Source: Azospirillum endophyticum
GTDB lineage: Bacteria > Pseudomonadota > Alphaproteobacteria > Azospirillales > Azospirillaceae
DNA length: 64,000 bases
Assembly: GCF_016595245.1 (NCBI RefSeq)
Contig: NZ_JAENHM010000001.1
Span: 6,357 to 70,356, forward strand
Direction of reading: 5' to 3'
Of this stretch, positions 9,515 to 17,446 are shown in pieces. Positions within the stretch are counted from its first letter, which is position 1, and each line of letters opens with the position of its first letter. The notes below the pieces were generated by a model. It did not search any database and was not told where the DNA came from. It saw only the letters and a list, made by a program, of their open reading frames with translations. The position numbers and the translations under genes are program-made.

Positions 9515-10210
9515 TCACTGGCCGTCGACGATCGTGATGTTGCGGTAGGCGCGGCCGAAATGGCGCTCGATGCGGCGCTGGACGATGTCCCACAGCGAGG
9601 TCATCAGCAGATAGTAGAGGGCGGCCACCGTGAACAGCTCCAGCACCATGAAGCGTTCCTGGATGAGCAGCTGGGTGCTGCGCAACAGCTCCTCCATCGA
9701 GATGACGGAGGTCACCGAGGTGGTCTTCAGCAGCCCGTTCACGCTGTTGCCGAGCGCCGGGATGATGATGCGGACGGCCTGCGGCAGCACGATGTAGGCC
9801 ATCACCTGGGCCGAGTTGAGGCCGAGCGCGCGGCCGGCGTTGCTCTGCCCGGCAGCGACGCCGAGGATGCCGCCGCGGATGATCTCGGCCAGATAGGCGG
9901 CCTCGTTGAGGATCAGGCCGATCAGCGCGGATTCCGTCACCGACAGCTTGATGCCGATCTGCGGCAGGCCGGTGTAGATGATGATGAGCTGGACCAGCAG
10001 CGGCGTGCCGCGGAACACCCAGATATAGGTCTGTGCCACCCCGGCGACCCAGCGGTAGGGCGACAGCCGCAGCAGCGCCAGCACGCAGCCCAGCACGAGG
10101 CCGCCGGCGATGCCCGCCAGCGTCAGCCACAGGGTGGTGATCGCTCCGCTGAACAGGTACCCGTTGAACAGGTACTCGAAGAAACCGTCCCAGTTCCAGC
10201 CGCTGGTCAT
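9515..10210 (-). CDS. Amino-acid-type ABC transporter permease (HisM/GlnP family)
   Basis: A 231-residue inner-membrane permease with about five membrane segments. The cytoplasmic coupling loop is typical of polar amino-acid transporters (EIIRGGILGVAAGQSNAGRALGL). Only one permease gene is present, so a homodimer is expected. The binding-protein gene is upstream on the same strand; the ATPase gene lies across the divergent promoter at 15347. The substrate is presumably the compound degraded by this locus. Confidence 0.93.
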   Translation of the reverse strand: MTSGWNWDGFFEYLFNGYLFSGAITTLWLTLAGIAGGLVLGCVLALLRLSPYRWVAGVAQTYIWVFRGTPLLVQLIIIYTGLPQIGIKLSVTESALIGLILNEAAYLAEIIRGGILGVAAGQSNAGRALGLNSAQVMAYIVLPQAVRIIIPALGNSVNGLLKTTSVTSVISMEELLRSTQLLIQERFMVLELFTVAALYYLLMTSLWDIVQRRIERHFGRAYRNITIVDGQ

Positions 10211-10265
10211 TCCGTCACCTTTTCACTCTTGTCCGATGCCTAGGTGGCGGGGGGAGACCCGGCGC

Positions 10266-10390
10266 TCATCAAGCCCCTCTCCCCTTGTGGGAGAGGGGTT
10301 GGGGTGAGGGGACAAAGCGACCTTCCCGGCCTTCGGCCGGGCTGCACCCCTCATCCCAACCCTTCTCCCGCAAGGGGAGAAGGGCTTCTT
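10266..10390. repeat. Dispersed GC-rich inverted-repeat element (copy 2)
   Basis: CCCCTCTCCCCTTGTGGGAG...GGGGTGAGGGG at the left and CCCCTCATCCCAACCCTTCTCCCGCAAGG at the right are inverted ends of the same family as copy 1. It separates the permease from the binding-protein gene inside an otherwise co-directional operon and contains an inner hairpin (CCCGGCCTTCGGCCGGG, about 10325-10341). Confidence 0.75.
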
Positions 10391-10425
10391 TCAGCACCTG
10401 TCGCTGTATCCCTGCCGCCCGCGTC

Positions 10426-11253
10426 TCACATGCCGGGGCCGTTGACCTTGAAGGCGCCGTCGTTGGGCAGCAGGCCGTATTCGTCCATCAGCTTCTTGTA
10501 CGAACCGTCCTTCTGCATGTCGTTGAGGACGCCGACCACGGCCTCGCTCAGCGCCTTGCTCTTCATCGCCAGGGCGACCGGGGTCGGGAACAGGCCGTGC
10601 AGGGCGCGGTCGAAGTCGCCGCGCTTGCTGTATTCGGCCGCCGTCGGGTCGATGGCCACCGACGCCTCGGTCTGGCCGGCGCGCAGCGCCTGATAGGCGG
10701 TGGCGAAATTGTCGAAGGTCTTGATCTCGATGGGCTTCAGCCCCTTGGCGACCACCATCTTGTCGAGTTCGCGCAGCTTGCGCTCCTCGAAGCCGCCCAG
10801 CTCGACGCCGACCGGGCGGCCCGACAGATCCTCCGGCTTGGCGATCTTCAGCGGGTTGCCCTTGGTCACCGAGATGCTGATCGCCTGCGATTCATAGTTG
10901 ATCATCGGCATCATCTTGGCCCGTTCCTCGGTCCAGAAGATGCCGGTGTTGATCAGGTCCCAGCGGCCGGCCTGCAGGCCGGGGATCATCGCCGAGAACT
11001 CGATGCGGACATATTCCGGGGTCAGGCACAGACGCTTGGCGATCTCGTTGCCCAGCGTGATGCGCATGCCCTTCAGCGTGCCGGTGGAATCGACGAACTG
11101 CATCGGCGGCAGGGTCGGGTTGGTCGACATCACCAGCGTGCCGGGCTTGACCAGCTCGGAATCGGCGACCGCCGGCTTGCAGGCGGTTTGGGCTGCTGCC
11201 GGGAGGGCGAACAGGGTCAGGCCGGCGGCGATCAGCAGGGTGCGAATGGTCAT
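10426..11253 (-). CDS. Amino-acid-type ABC transporter substrate-binding protein
   Basis: A 275-residue periplasmic type-II binding protein (bacterial SBP family 3). It has a clear Sec signal peptide (MTIRTLLIAAGLTLFALPAAA followed by QT), then PGTLVMSTNPTLPPMQF and GMRITLGNEIAKRL, the usual lobe-I motifs. The ATG at 11253 places the signal peptide correctly; longer in-frame extension into the neighbouring gene is rejected. It partners the permease at 9515 and the ATPase at 15347. Confidence 0.93.
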   Translation of the reverse strand: MTIRTLLIAAGLTLFALPAAAQTACKPAVADSELVKPGTLVMSTNPTLPPMQFVDSTGTLKGMRITLGNEIAKRLCLTPEYVRIEFSAMIPGLQAGRWDLINTGIFWTEERAKMMPMINYESQAISISVTKGNPLKIAKPEDLSGRPVGVELGGFEERKLRELDKMVVAKGLKPIEIKTFDNFATAYQALRAGQTEASVAIDPTAAEYSKRGDFDRALHGLFPTPVALAMKSKALSEAVVGVLNDMQKDGSYKKLMDEYGLLPNDGAFKVNGPGM

Positions 11254-11300
11254 CGTGGTCCCCTTCTCTCTGGTTCGGATCTCGGATTCGGGCGAAGCGG

Positions 11301-12194
11301 TCAGGCGAGGGAATCGATCAGGCCGTAGGCCGCCAGATCGGCGCGAAGGGCCAGGGCGTCGGCCTCCGGTAGCGGCAGGCGCGGCGCGCGGGGGTCGCCG
11401 ACCCGCAACCCCATCATGCCCAGCCCGGTCTTCGAGGCGGCGACGTAGCGGTGGCCGCCGACCCAGCGGACGATGGGCAGCATCTTCTTGTAGAGCGCCA
11501 GCGCCTGGTCCTTGTCGCCATGGTCGGCCACCAGTTCGAACAGCCGGGCCGAATCGCGCGGGATCAGGTTGGAGCAGACGGCGACCCAGCCCTGGGCGCC
11601 GAGCCAGAAGGATTCGTAGCCGAGGATGCCGGCGAACACCGTCATGCGGTCGCCGCACAGCTCAATGATGTCGCGGACCCGCGTCACCTCCAGCGTCGAT
11701 TCCTTGATGTAGAGGACGTTGTCGATCTCGCTGAGCCGCGCGACGATCGGCGGGGTGAGGTCGACGTTGGCGGTCGCCGGGTTGTTGTAGATCATCACCG
11801 GCAGCGAGATCGCCTCGCCGATGCGGCGGTAATGCTCGAACAGCTCGTCGGGGGTCGGCGAGCTGTAATAGGGCGGGATCACCATCACCCCGTCGGCACC
11901 CATGCTTTCCGCTTCCTTGGCCAGCGCGACGGCGTCGCGCGTCCATTCGGCGCCGGTGCCGATCAGCACGGGCACGCGGCCCGCCGCCTCGGTCACGCAG
12001 ATCTCGATGACCTGCGCCCGCTCCTCCGGGGTCATCGACAGGAACTCGCCGGTGCTGCCGAGCGGGATCAGCCCGTGGATGCCCTGCTCGATCTGCCAGT
12101 TCACCAGCTTCTTCAAGGCCGGAACGTCCACCGCGCCGCCGTCGGCGGTGAAGGGGGTGATGAGGACCGTGTAGGTGCCGCGCAATGCCGTCAT
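11301..12194 (-). CDS. DapA-family lyase/aldolase (class I, Schiff base)
   Basis: A 297-residue (beta/alpha)8-barrel of the dihydrodipicolinate synthase/N-acetylneuraminate lyase family. Visible motifs are LGSTGEF (carboxylate binding), the catalytic Tyr in MIYNNPA and the Schiff-base Lys in VLYIKEST. It is the first gene leftward from the divergent promoter and faces the large FAD oxidoreductase. That pairing is known in hydroxyproline-type pathways, where the amine oxidase product is deaminated by a DapA homologue; other options are 2-keto-3-deoxy-sugar or opine-derived substrates. True lysine-biosynthetic DapA is less likely because of this catabolic setting. Confidence 0.88.
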   Translation of the reverse strand: MTALRGTYTVLITPFTADGGAVDVPALKKLVNWQIEQGIHGLIPLGSTGEFLSMTPEERAQVIEICVTEAAGRVPVLIGTGAEWTRDAVALAKEAESMGADGVMVIPPYYSSPTPDELFEHYRRIGEAISLPVMIYNNPATANVDLTPPIVARLSEIDNVLYIKESTLEVTRVRDIIELCGDRMTVFAGILGYESFWLGAQGWVAVCSNLIPRDSARLFELVADHGDKDQALALYKKMLPIVRWVGGHRYVAASKTGLGMMGLRVGDPRAPRLPLPEADALALRADLAAYGLIDSLA

Positions 12195-12220
12195 GGGTTC
12201 CCCCAGCTCCTGCCTAATTT

Positions 12221-12261
12221 TTGACCTTGCCTAAATACTACTCGTATACTATCTGTATACA
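12221..12261 (+). promoter_or_regulatory. Predicted divergent promoter with GntR-type operator pair
   Basis: TTGACC (12221-12226) and TATACT (12245-12250), 18 bp apart, resemble a sigma-70 promoter reading toward the oxidoreductase. Two GTATAC-centred elements, CGTATACT (12243-12250) and the perfect palindrome TGTATACA (12254-12261), lie 11 bp apart and overlap the -10. TGTATACA-like palindromes are common operators for FCD-type GntR regulators, two of which are encoded at this locus. The assignment is inferred from sequence only. Confidence 0.55.
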
Positions 12262-12332
12262 GGAATCCAGCGCATTTTGACGCCCCCTCGAAAAGCCGCT
12301 TTCCACCGCAATCCGGACACAGCCGACCGCCC

Positions 12333-15299
12333 ATGCGCCTCGAACATCCAAGCGTCCGCCGCGACGGCGCCCCCATCGAGATCACCTATGACGGCGAGCG
12401 GATTCCCGCGCTGGCCGGGGAGACGGTGGCGGCGGCCTTGACGGCGCACGGCGTCGCCGCCTACCGCCACAGCCGCGACGGCGGGCGGCGCGGCCTCTAT
12501 TGCGGCATGGGCGCCTGCTTCGAATGCCTGGTGACGGTGGACGGCAAGGCAAGCCAGCGCGCCTGCCTGACCAAGGTGGCCGACGGCCAGACCATCCGCT
12601 CGCAGCCGCCGGCGGGCACGCCGGAGGATCCGCTGGCCCCGCTGGTGCCGCCGCCGGTGGGCGAAGCGCCGGAGGAACGCGTGGTCGATGTGCTGGTGAT
12701 CGGTGCCGGCCCGGCCGGTCTGGCCGCGGCGGAAGCGGCGGCGCGCCGTGGCGCCGGGGTGGTGGTGCTGGACGAGCGGCCGCAGAGCGGCGGGCAGTAT
12801 TTCAAGCCGCTCGCCCCCTCGCACCGGGCCGACCGGCCGACCGACCGCCAGTTCCGCGCCGGCCTCGCCCTGCTCGACGCGGCGAAGGCGGCCGGCGCCG
12901 CCATCGTCCAGGAGGCGACGGTGTGGGGCGCCCATGCCCCCGACGAGGTGGTTGCCGTTATCGACGGACGCGAGACCGTCTACCGGCCGCGCCGGCTGGT
13001 GATCGCCGGCGGCGCCTATGAGCGGCCGGCGCCCTTCGCGGGCTGGACGCTGCCCGGCGTGATGACGACCGGGGCCGGCCAGACCCTGGCGCGCGCCTAT
13101 CGCGTGGCGCCCGGCCGTCGGGTGGTGGTCGCCGGCAACGGTCCGCTCAATCTGCAACTGGCCTGCGAGCTGGTGCAGGGCGGGGTCACGGTCCTCGCCG
13201 TGCTGGAAAGCGCGCCGCGCCCGTCGCCCACCCAATGGCGGCAGATGCTGACCGCGCTGCGCGCCGCCCCCGGCCTGATCGGCGACGGCGCCCGCTACCT
13301 GCTGAGACTGCGGCACGCCGGGGTGCCGGTGCTGTGGGGGCACGGGGTGGTCGCGGCGGAGGGCGACGGCCGACTGGAGCAGGTGCGCTATGCCCCGCTC
13401 GGCTCCGACGGCGCTCCCCGGCTGGCCGAAGCCGTCACCGCGGCCGCCGACGCGCTGTGCCTCGGCTACGGTTTCATCCCCTCGACCGAGATCGCCCGCG
13501 CGCTCGGCTGCGCCCACCGGCTGGTCGAAGACCGCCATCTCGGCTATCTCGCCACCGAGATCGCGGTGGATGGCGCCACCAGCGTGCCGGGGGTCTTCGC
13601 CGTCGGCGACGGCGTCGATCTCGGCGGGTCGAAGGTGGCGCAGGCGCGCGGCACCCTCGCCGGCATCGCCGCCGCCACCCAGCTCGGCCTGACCGACGGC
13701 GACCCGGAGGAGGGCCGGCGGGCGCTGGCCCATCTGCGGCGGGCCGAGGGCTTCCAGGCAGCGCTGTGGTCGATCTACCAAGCGCCGCCGCCGCGGCTCG
13801 ACACCGTGCCCGATGAGGCGATGCTGTGCCGCTGCGAGGAGGTCACCTTCGGCCGGGTCCGCGCCGAGATCGCCGCGGGCCATGACAGCCTCGCGGCGCT
13901 GAAGCGCAACACCCGGCTCGGCATGGGGCGCTGCCAGGGCCGCTATTGCGCGGCGACCGCCGCCCTGCTGCTGGAGCAGGCGACCGGCAGGAAGCGGGCG
14001 CCCGACCAGTATCTGGCGCCACGCCTGCCGGCCAAGCCGACGCCGGCCGGCGCCTTCGCCTTCGAGAAGCCGGAATGGGGCGGCCACCAGCGCGCCATCA
14101 CCCCCAACCTCGCCCGCCCGCTGGAGGACGGCCCGCTGCCCGACCAGGAGGCCGAGATCCTGATCGTCGGCGGCGGCGTGGTCGGCTCCTGCCTCGCCTA
14201 TTACCTGACCCAGGCCGGGCGCGACGTGCTGGTGGTCGAGCGCGGCGACACCAATTTGCAGGCGTCGGGCGCCAATGCCGGCAGCCTGCATGTCCAGCTG
14301 CTGTCCTTCGACTTCGGCGCCAAGGCCGAGGCGGGCGGCGGGCCGGCGGCGGCGACGCTGACGCTCGGCCCGCGCTCCATCGCCTTGTGGCGGGAACTGG
14401 AGAAGGCTTGCGGGGCCGACTTCGAGTTGGCCGTCACCGGCGGCCTGATGGTGGCGGACAGCCCGGCCGGCATGGAGTTCCTGCGCGCCAAGGCGGCGCT
14501 GGAGCGGCGATACGGCGTCGAGAACGCCATCATCGACGCGGCCGAGCTGCGCCGGCTGGCTCCCGCCCTGTCGGACGGGCTGATCGGCGCCGAATACGCC
14601 CCGCAGGAGGGCAAGATCAACCCGCTGCGGGCGACCTACGCGGTGCTGGAGCAGGCACGCCGCCAGGGCGCCCGCTTCCTGCGCGGAGTCAACGTCACCG
14701 GCATCGCCGCCGCTCCGGCGGTCACCGGCGTTGGTGGCGGCGGCTGGCGGGTCGAGACCTCGCGCTGCCGCATCCGCGCCAGGCAGATCGTCAACGCCAG
14801 CGGCCCGTGGGCGCGCGAGACCGGGCGGCTGGTCGGCATCGACGTGCCGGTGCACAGCGCGCCCCTGCAGATGATCGTCACCGAGCCGGCGCCCAAGCTG
14901 GTCAGCCAGCTCGTCGCCCATGCCGACCGCCATCTCAGCCTGAAGCAGGCGGTCACCGGCGGGCTGATCATCGGCGGCGCCTGGACTGCGGTCTTCGACC
15001 CGGCGCGGCGCTTCAACACGGTGTCGCGCTCCAGCATCGAGGGCAACCTGTGGGTCGCCCGCCATGTGCTGCCGCAGATCGCCGGACTGCATGTGGTCCG
15101 CGCCTGGGCGGCGATGAACATCAACATCGACGGCGCGCCGATCCTCGGCCCGGTGCCGGGATTGCCGGGCTTCTTCAACACGGTGACGTCCAACGGCTTC
15201 ACCCTGGCGCCGGTCGTCGCCCGCATGACCGCCGACCTGCTGCTCGACGGCCGCACCGACATCGACCCGACGCCCTTCCTGATCGACCGGTTCCGCTGA
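12333..15299 (+). CDS. Three-part fusion oxidoreductase: 2Fe-2S domain + NAD(P)/FAD reductase-like domain + DAO-type FAD amine oxidase
   Basis: 988 residues that combine what are three subunits in HcnABC-like, opine oxidase and D-hydroxyproline dehydrogenase complexes. Residues 1-95 are a ferredoxin-like domain with Cys57, Cys62, Cys65 and Cys78. Residues about 115-480 are an FAD/NAD-binding fold (VLVIGAGPAGLAAAEAAARR). Residues about 498-545 are a BFD-like [2Fe-2S] motif (CRCEEVTF, then GRCQGRYC). Residues about 608-988 are a glycine/D-amino-acid-oxidase-type FAD domain (EILIVGGGVVGSCLAYYL). It likely oxidises an amino or imino acid whose product feeds the DapA-like enzyme. First gene rightward from the divergent promoter. 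The substrate is unknown. Confidence 0.85.
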   Translation: MRLEHPSVRRDGAPIEITYDGERIPALAGETVAAALTAHGVAAYRHSRDGGRRGLYCGMGACFECLVTVDGKASQRACLTKVADGQTIRSQPPAGTPEDPLAPLVPPPVGEAPEERVVDVLVIGAGPAGLAAAEAAARRGAGVVVLDERPQSGGQYFKPLAPSHRADRPTDRQFRAGLALLDAAKAAGAAIVQEATVWGAHAPDEVVAVIDGRETVYRPRRLVIAGGAYERPAPFAGWTLPGVMTTGAGQTLARAYRVAPGRRVVVAGNGPLNLQLACELVQGGVTVLAVLESAPRPSPTQWRQMLTALRAAPGLIGDGARYLLRLRHAGVPVLWGHGVVAAEGDGRLEQVRYAPLGSDGAPRLAEAVTAAADALCLGYGFIPSTEIARALGCAHRLVEDRHLGYLATEIAVDGATSVPGVFAVGDGVDLGGSKVAQARGTLAGIAAATQLGLTDGDPEEGRRALAHLRRAEGFQAALWSIYQAPPPRLDTVPDEAMLCRCEEVTFGRVRAEIAAGHDSLAALKRNTRLGMGRCQGRYCAATAALLLEQATGRKRAPDQYLAPRLPAKPTPAGAFAFEKPEWGGHQRAITPNLARPLEDGPLPDQEAEILIVGGGVVGSCLAYYLTQAGRDVLVVERGDTNLQASGANAGSLHVQLLSFDFGAKAEAGGGPAAATLTLGPRSIALWRELEKACGADFELAVTGGLMVADSPAGMEFLRAKAALERRYGVENAIIDAAELRRLAPALSDGLIGAEYAPQEGKINPLRATYAVLEQARRQGARFLRGVNVTGIAAAPAVTGVGGGGWRVETSRCRIRARQIVNASGPWARETGRLVGIDVPVHSAPLQMIVTEPAPKLVSQLVAHADRHLSLKQAVTGGLIIGGAWTAVFDPARRFNTVSRSSIEGNLWVARHVLPQIAGLHVVRAWAAMNINIDGAPILGPVPGLPGFFNTVTSNGFTLAPVVARMTADLLLDGRTDIDPTPFLIDRFR

Positions 15300-15346
15300 C
15301 CCGCCCGCTCATCCGTCCATCGCCCTCATCCGCAAGAGACTCCCCC

Positions 15347-16075
15347 ATGATCGCCATCGAGAATGTCAGCAAGAACTACGGCACCTTCCAGGTCCTGAAG
15401 GACTGCACGACCACCGTGCGGAAGGGCGAGGTGGTGGTAGTCTGCGGCCCCTCCGGGTCGGGCAAGTCGACGCTGATCAAATGCGTCAACGGGCTGGAGC
15501 CCTTCCAGTCGGGCCGCATCCGGGTGGACGGCATGGATGTCGGCGCGCGGGGCACCAAGATGTCGGCGCTGCGCGCCCGCGTCGGCATGGTGTTCCAGAA
15601 TTTCGAGCTGTTCCCCCATTTGACCATCATGCAGAACCTGACCCTGTCGCAGCGCAAGGTGCTGGGCCGCCAGACGGCCGAGGCCGAGGCGAAGGGCGAG
15701 GTGCTGCTGGCGCGGGTCGGGCTGGCCACCCAGGCGCACAAGTTCCCCGGCCAGCTGTCCGGCGGCCAGCAGCAGCGCGTCGCCATCGCCCGCGCCCTGG
15801 CGATGGATCCCATCGCCATCCTGTTCGACGAGCCGACCTCGGCGCTCGACCCCGAGATGATCAACGAGGTGCTGGACGTGATGGTCGAGCTGGCGAACGA
15901 GGGCATGACGATGATCTGCGTCACCCACGAGATGGGCTTCGCCCGCAAGGTCGCCGACCGGGTGATCTTTATGGACCATGGCAGCATCATCGAGGACTGC
16001 ACCAAGGCCGAGTTCTTCGAGACCCAGCGCTCGGAGCGCGCCGCCCAGTTCCTCGCCAAGATCCTGCAGCACTGA
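15347..16075 (+). CDS. Amino-acid-type ABC transporter ATP-binding protein
   Basis: A 242-residue ATPase of the GlnQ/HisP class: Walker [11 protein letters not shown]-loop VFQNFELFPH, signature [15 protein letters not shown], Walker [13 protein letters not shown]-loop CVTHEMGF. The permease and binding protein that it must serve are on the opposite strand at 9515 and 10426, so one transporter is split between the two arms of the divergent locus. The ATG at 15347 is preferred because earlier in-frame sequence overlaps the upstream gene in another frame. Confidence 0.94.
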   Translation: MIAIENVSKNYGTFQVLKDCTTTVRKGEVVVVCGPSGSGKSTLIKCVNGLEPFQSGRIRVDGMDVGARGTKMSALRARVGMVFQNFELFPHLTIMQNLTLSQRKVLGRQTAEAEAKGEVLLARVGLATQAHKFPGQLSGGQQQRVAIARALAMDPIAILFDEPTSALDPEMINEVLDVMVELANEGMTMICVTHEMGFARKVADRVIFMDHGSIIEDCTKAEFFETQRSERAAQFLAKILQH

Positions 16076-16194
16076 AACCCGGCTGGGCGCGACGACGCAC
16101 CCGACCCCACCGGTCAGACCGATCAGAACCTTTGCAGGACAACGGTTCGTCTGCTTTGTTAGGGAAAGATCAGCGTCAGGTGGCAGGACTTGGT

Positions 16195-16887
16195 ATGAGC
16201 ATGGACATGGACGCTCCGAAAGCGGACGGCCCGAAAGCCGCGACGCCGGCCGCCGCCGGAGTGAATCTGGCGAGCATGGCCTACCGCACCATCCTGGAGA
16301 TGATCCTCGACCGCCGCATCCCCAGCGGCGAGGTGATCGTCGAAGACCGGCTGGCGACGGCGCTCAGCATCTCGCGCACGCCGATCCGCGAGGCGCTGGT
16401 GCGGCTGGCCAGCGAAGGGCTGATCCGCAAGGAGTTCAACCGCCCCTACCGGGTGCGCGAGGTCTCCAACCGCGAATATTTCCAGAGCATGCGCCTGCGC
16501 GAGATCCTGGAGGGGGAGGCGATCGCCGCCGCCGCGTCGCGGATCGACCCGGTCCGTTTGCAGGCGATGAAGGCCGAGATGCTGCGGCTGCGCGACGAGC
16601 CCAAGATCCGCTTCGAGGACCATTGGGCGGCCGACGAGGAACTGCACACCCTGATCGCCGAGGCGTCCGGCAACGCGGTGCTGGCGCAGATCATCCGCGA
16701 CCTGCGGGTGACGACGCGCCTGTTCGAGCTGTCCGGCCTGCCGTCGCGCATCCGTCCCGATTGCGACGAGCATCTCGACGTCATCGCCGCGCTGGAGAGC
16801 GGCGACCCGGCAGAGGCCAGGGCCGCCATGGAACGGCACATCCGCAGCCTCGCCAAGGATGTGCTGAACGAGATCGCCAAGAGCTGA
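16195..16887 (+). CDS. GntR-family (FadR/FCD subgroup) regulator, second at this locus
   Basis: About 230 residues: a winged helix (LATALSISRTPIREALVRL) plus an FCD domain. It shares long stretches with the regulator at 8811-9500 (SRTP-REALVRL, R-YRVR-VS-RE-F). The ATG at 16195 has a weak ribosome-binding site; an in-frame GTG at 16180 is an alternative. It is the last gene of the rightward arm, and with its paralogue it probably senses the pathway substrate or intermediate. Confidence 0.88.
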   Translation: MSMDMDAPKADGPKAATPAAAGVNLASMAYRTILEMILDRRIPSGEVIVEDRLATALSISRTPIREALVRLASEGLIRKEFNRPYRVREVSNREYFQSMRLREILEGEAIAAAASRIDPVRLQAMKAEMLRLRDEPKIRFEDHWAADEELHTLIAEASGNAVLAQIIRDLRVTTRLFELSGLPSRIRPDCDEHLDVIAALESGDPAEARAAMERHIRSLAKDVLNEIAKS

Positions 16888-16920
16888 CACCCGAGAGCCG
16901 ATGCCGGGGAGAGGGGGCGA

Positions 16921-17289
16921 TCACCCCGCCTTGCCGGCCGCCGCCTTCTCGTGATCCACCGCCTCCAGAATCCGCTGCAACGCCTCGGTGCTCAGGGTCG
17001 AGTCCATCGTCAGCCCATCCCCGAATTTGCGCAGCGCACCGATGACGCGGCGGCGGGCGACGAACTCGTCGTCGCCGGGCTCGAACGGCTCGACCACCGG
17101 GCCCTTGTAATAGCTGCCGCGGAAACTCCACTGGCGCCGGCCGTCGGCCCGCCATTCGCTGCCGTCGGACAGCACCATGCAGCGCCCCCCGTCGGTGTAG
17201 CGCTCCACCGTGGCGATGGATTGCGGAATGGACTGGCCGCTGCGGATGGTCACGCGGTCGCCGACGCGGAAGCTGGCGGCAGTGAACAT
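16921..17289 (-). CDS. Small hypothetical protein, SH3-like N-terminus
   Basis: 122 residues; function not recognised. The first 70 residues (FRVGDRVTIRSGQS, then VLSDGSEWRADG) read like a small beta-barrel of KOW/SH3 type. The rest is charged and helical, ending in Lys/Ala-rich sequence. GGGAGA immediately upstream of the ATG at 17289 supports this start over longer in-frame forms. It has no signal peptide or membrane segment. It stands alone, convergent with the GntR gene. Confidence 0.65.
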   Translation of the reverse strand: MFTAASFRVGDRVTIRSGQSIPQSIATVERYTDGGRCMVLSDGSEWRADGRRQWSFRGSYYKGPVVEPFEPGDDEFVARRRVIGALRKFGDGLTMDSTLSTEALQRILEAVDHEKAAAGKAG

Positions 17290-17407
17290 GCTGTCTCCCT
17301 GAATGGCGCCGCGCCCTCTCAACGGGGCTGGAACGCCGCAAAAATCCCGAAGACGCTGTTTTCCACCAGTTGCGTCGCTGAATCCAGTGCGATGTCCCAT
17401 AATCTCC

Positions 17408-17446
17408 CTCTTCCCCTCACCCTAACCCTCTCTTCGGGAGGAAGCG
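17408..17446. repeat. Half of the dispersed GC-rich repeat
   Basis: CCCCTCACCCTAACCCTCTC followed by TTCGGGAGG is one end of the CCCTCTCCCC family; the mirrored second half is missing. It overlaps the 3' end of the EEP-family gene, so the stop codon (CTA on the plus strand, 17422-17424) and the last residues (SSRREG) are repeat-derived. Confidence 0.55.

Noticed and set aside
11301-12194. Assignment of the DapA-like gene to lysine biosynthesis (dapA)
   Set aside because: It is embedded in a catabolic, transporter-linked, GntR-flanked locus; many DapA homologues in such places have other substrates, so no gene symbol was given.
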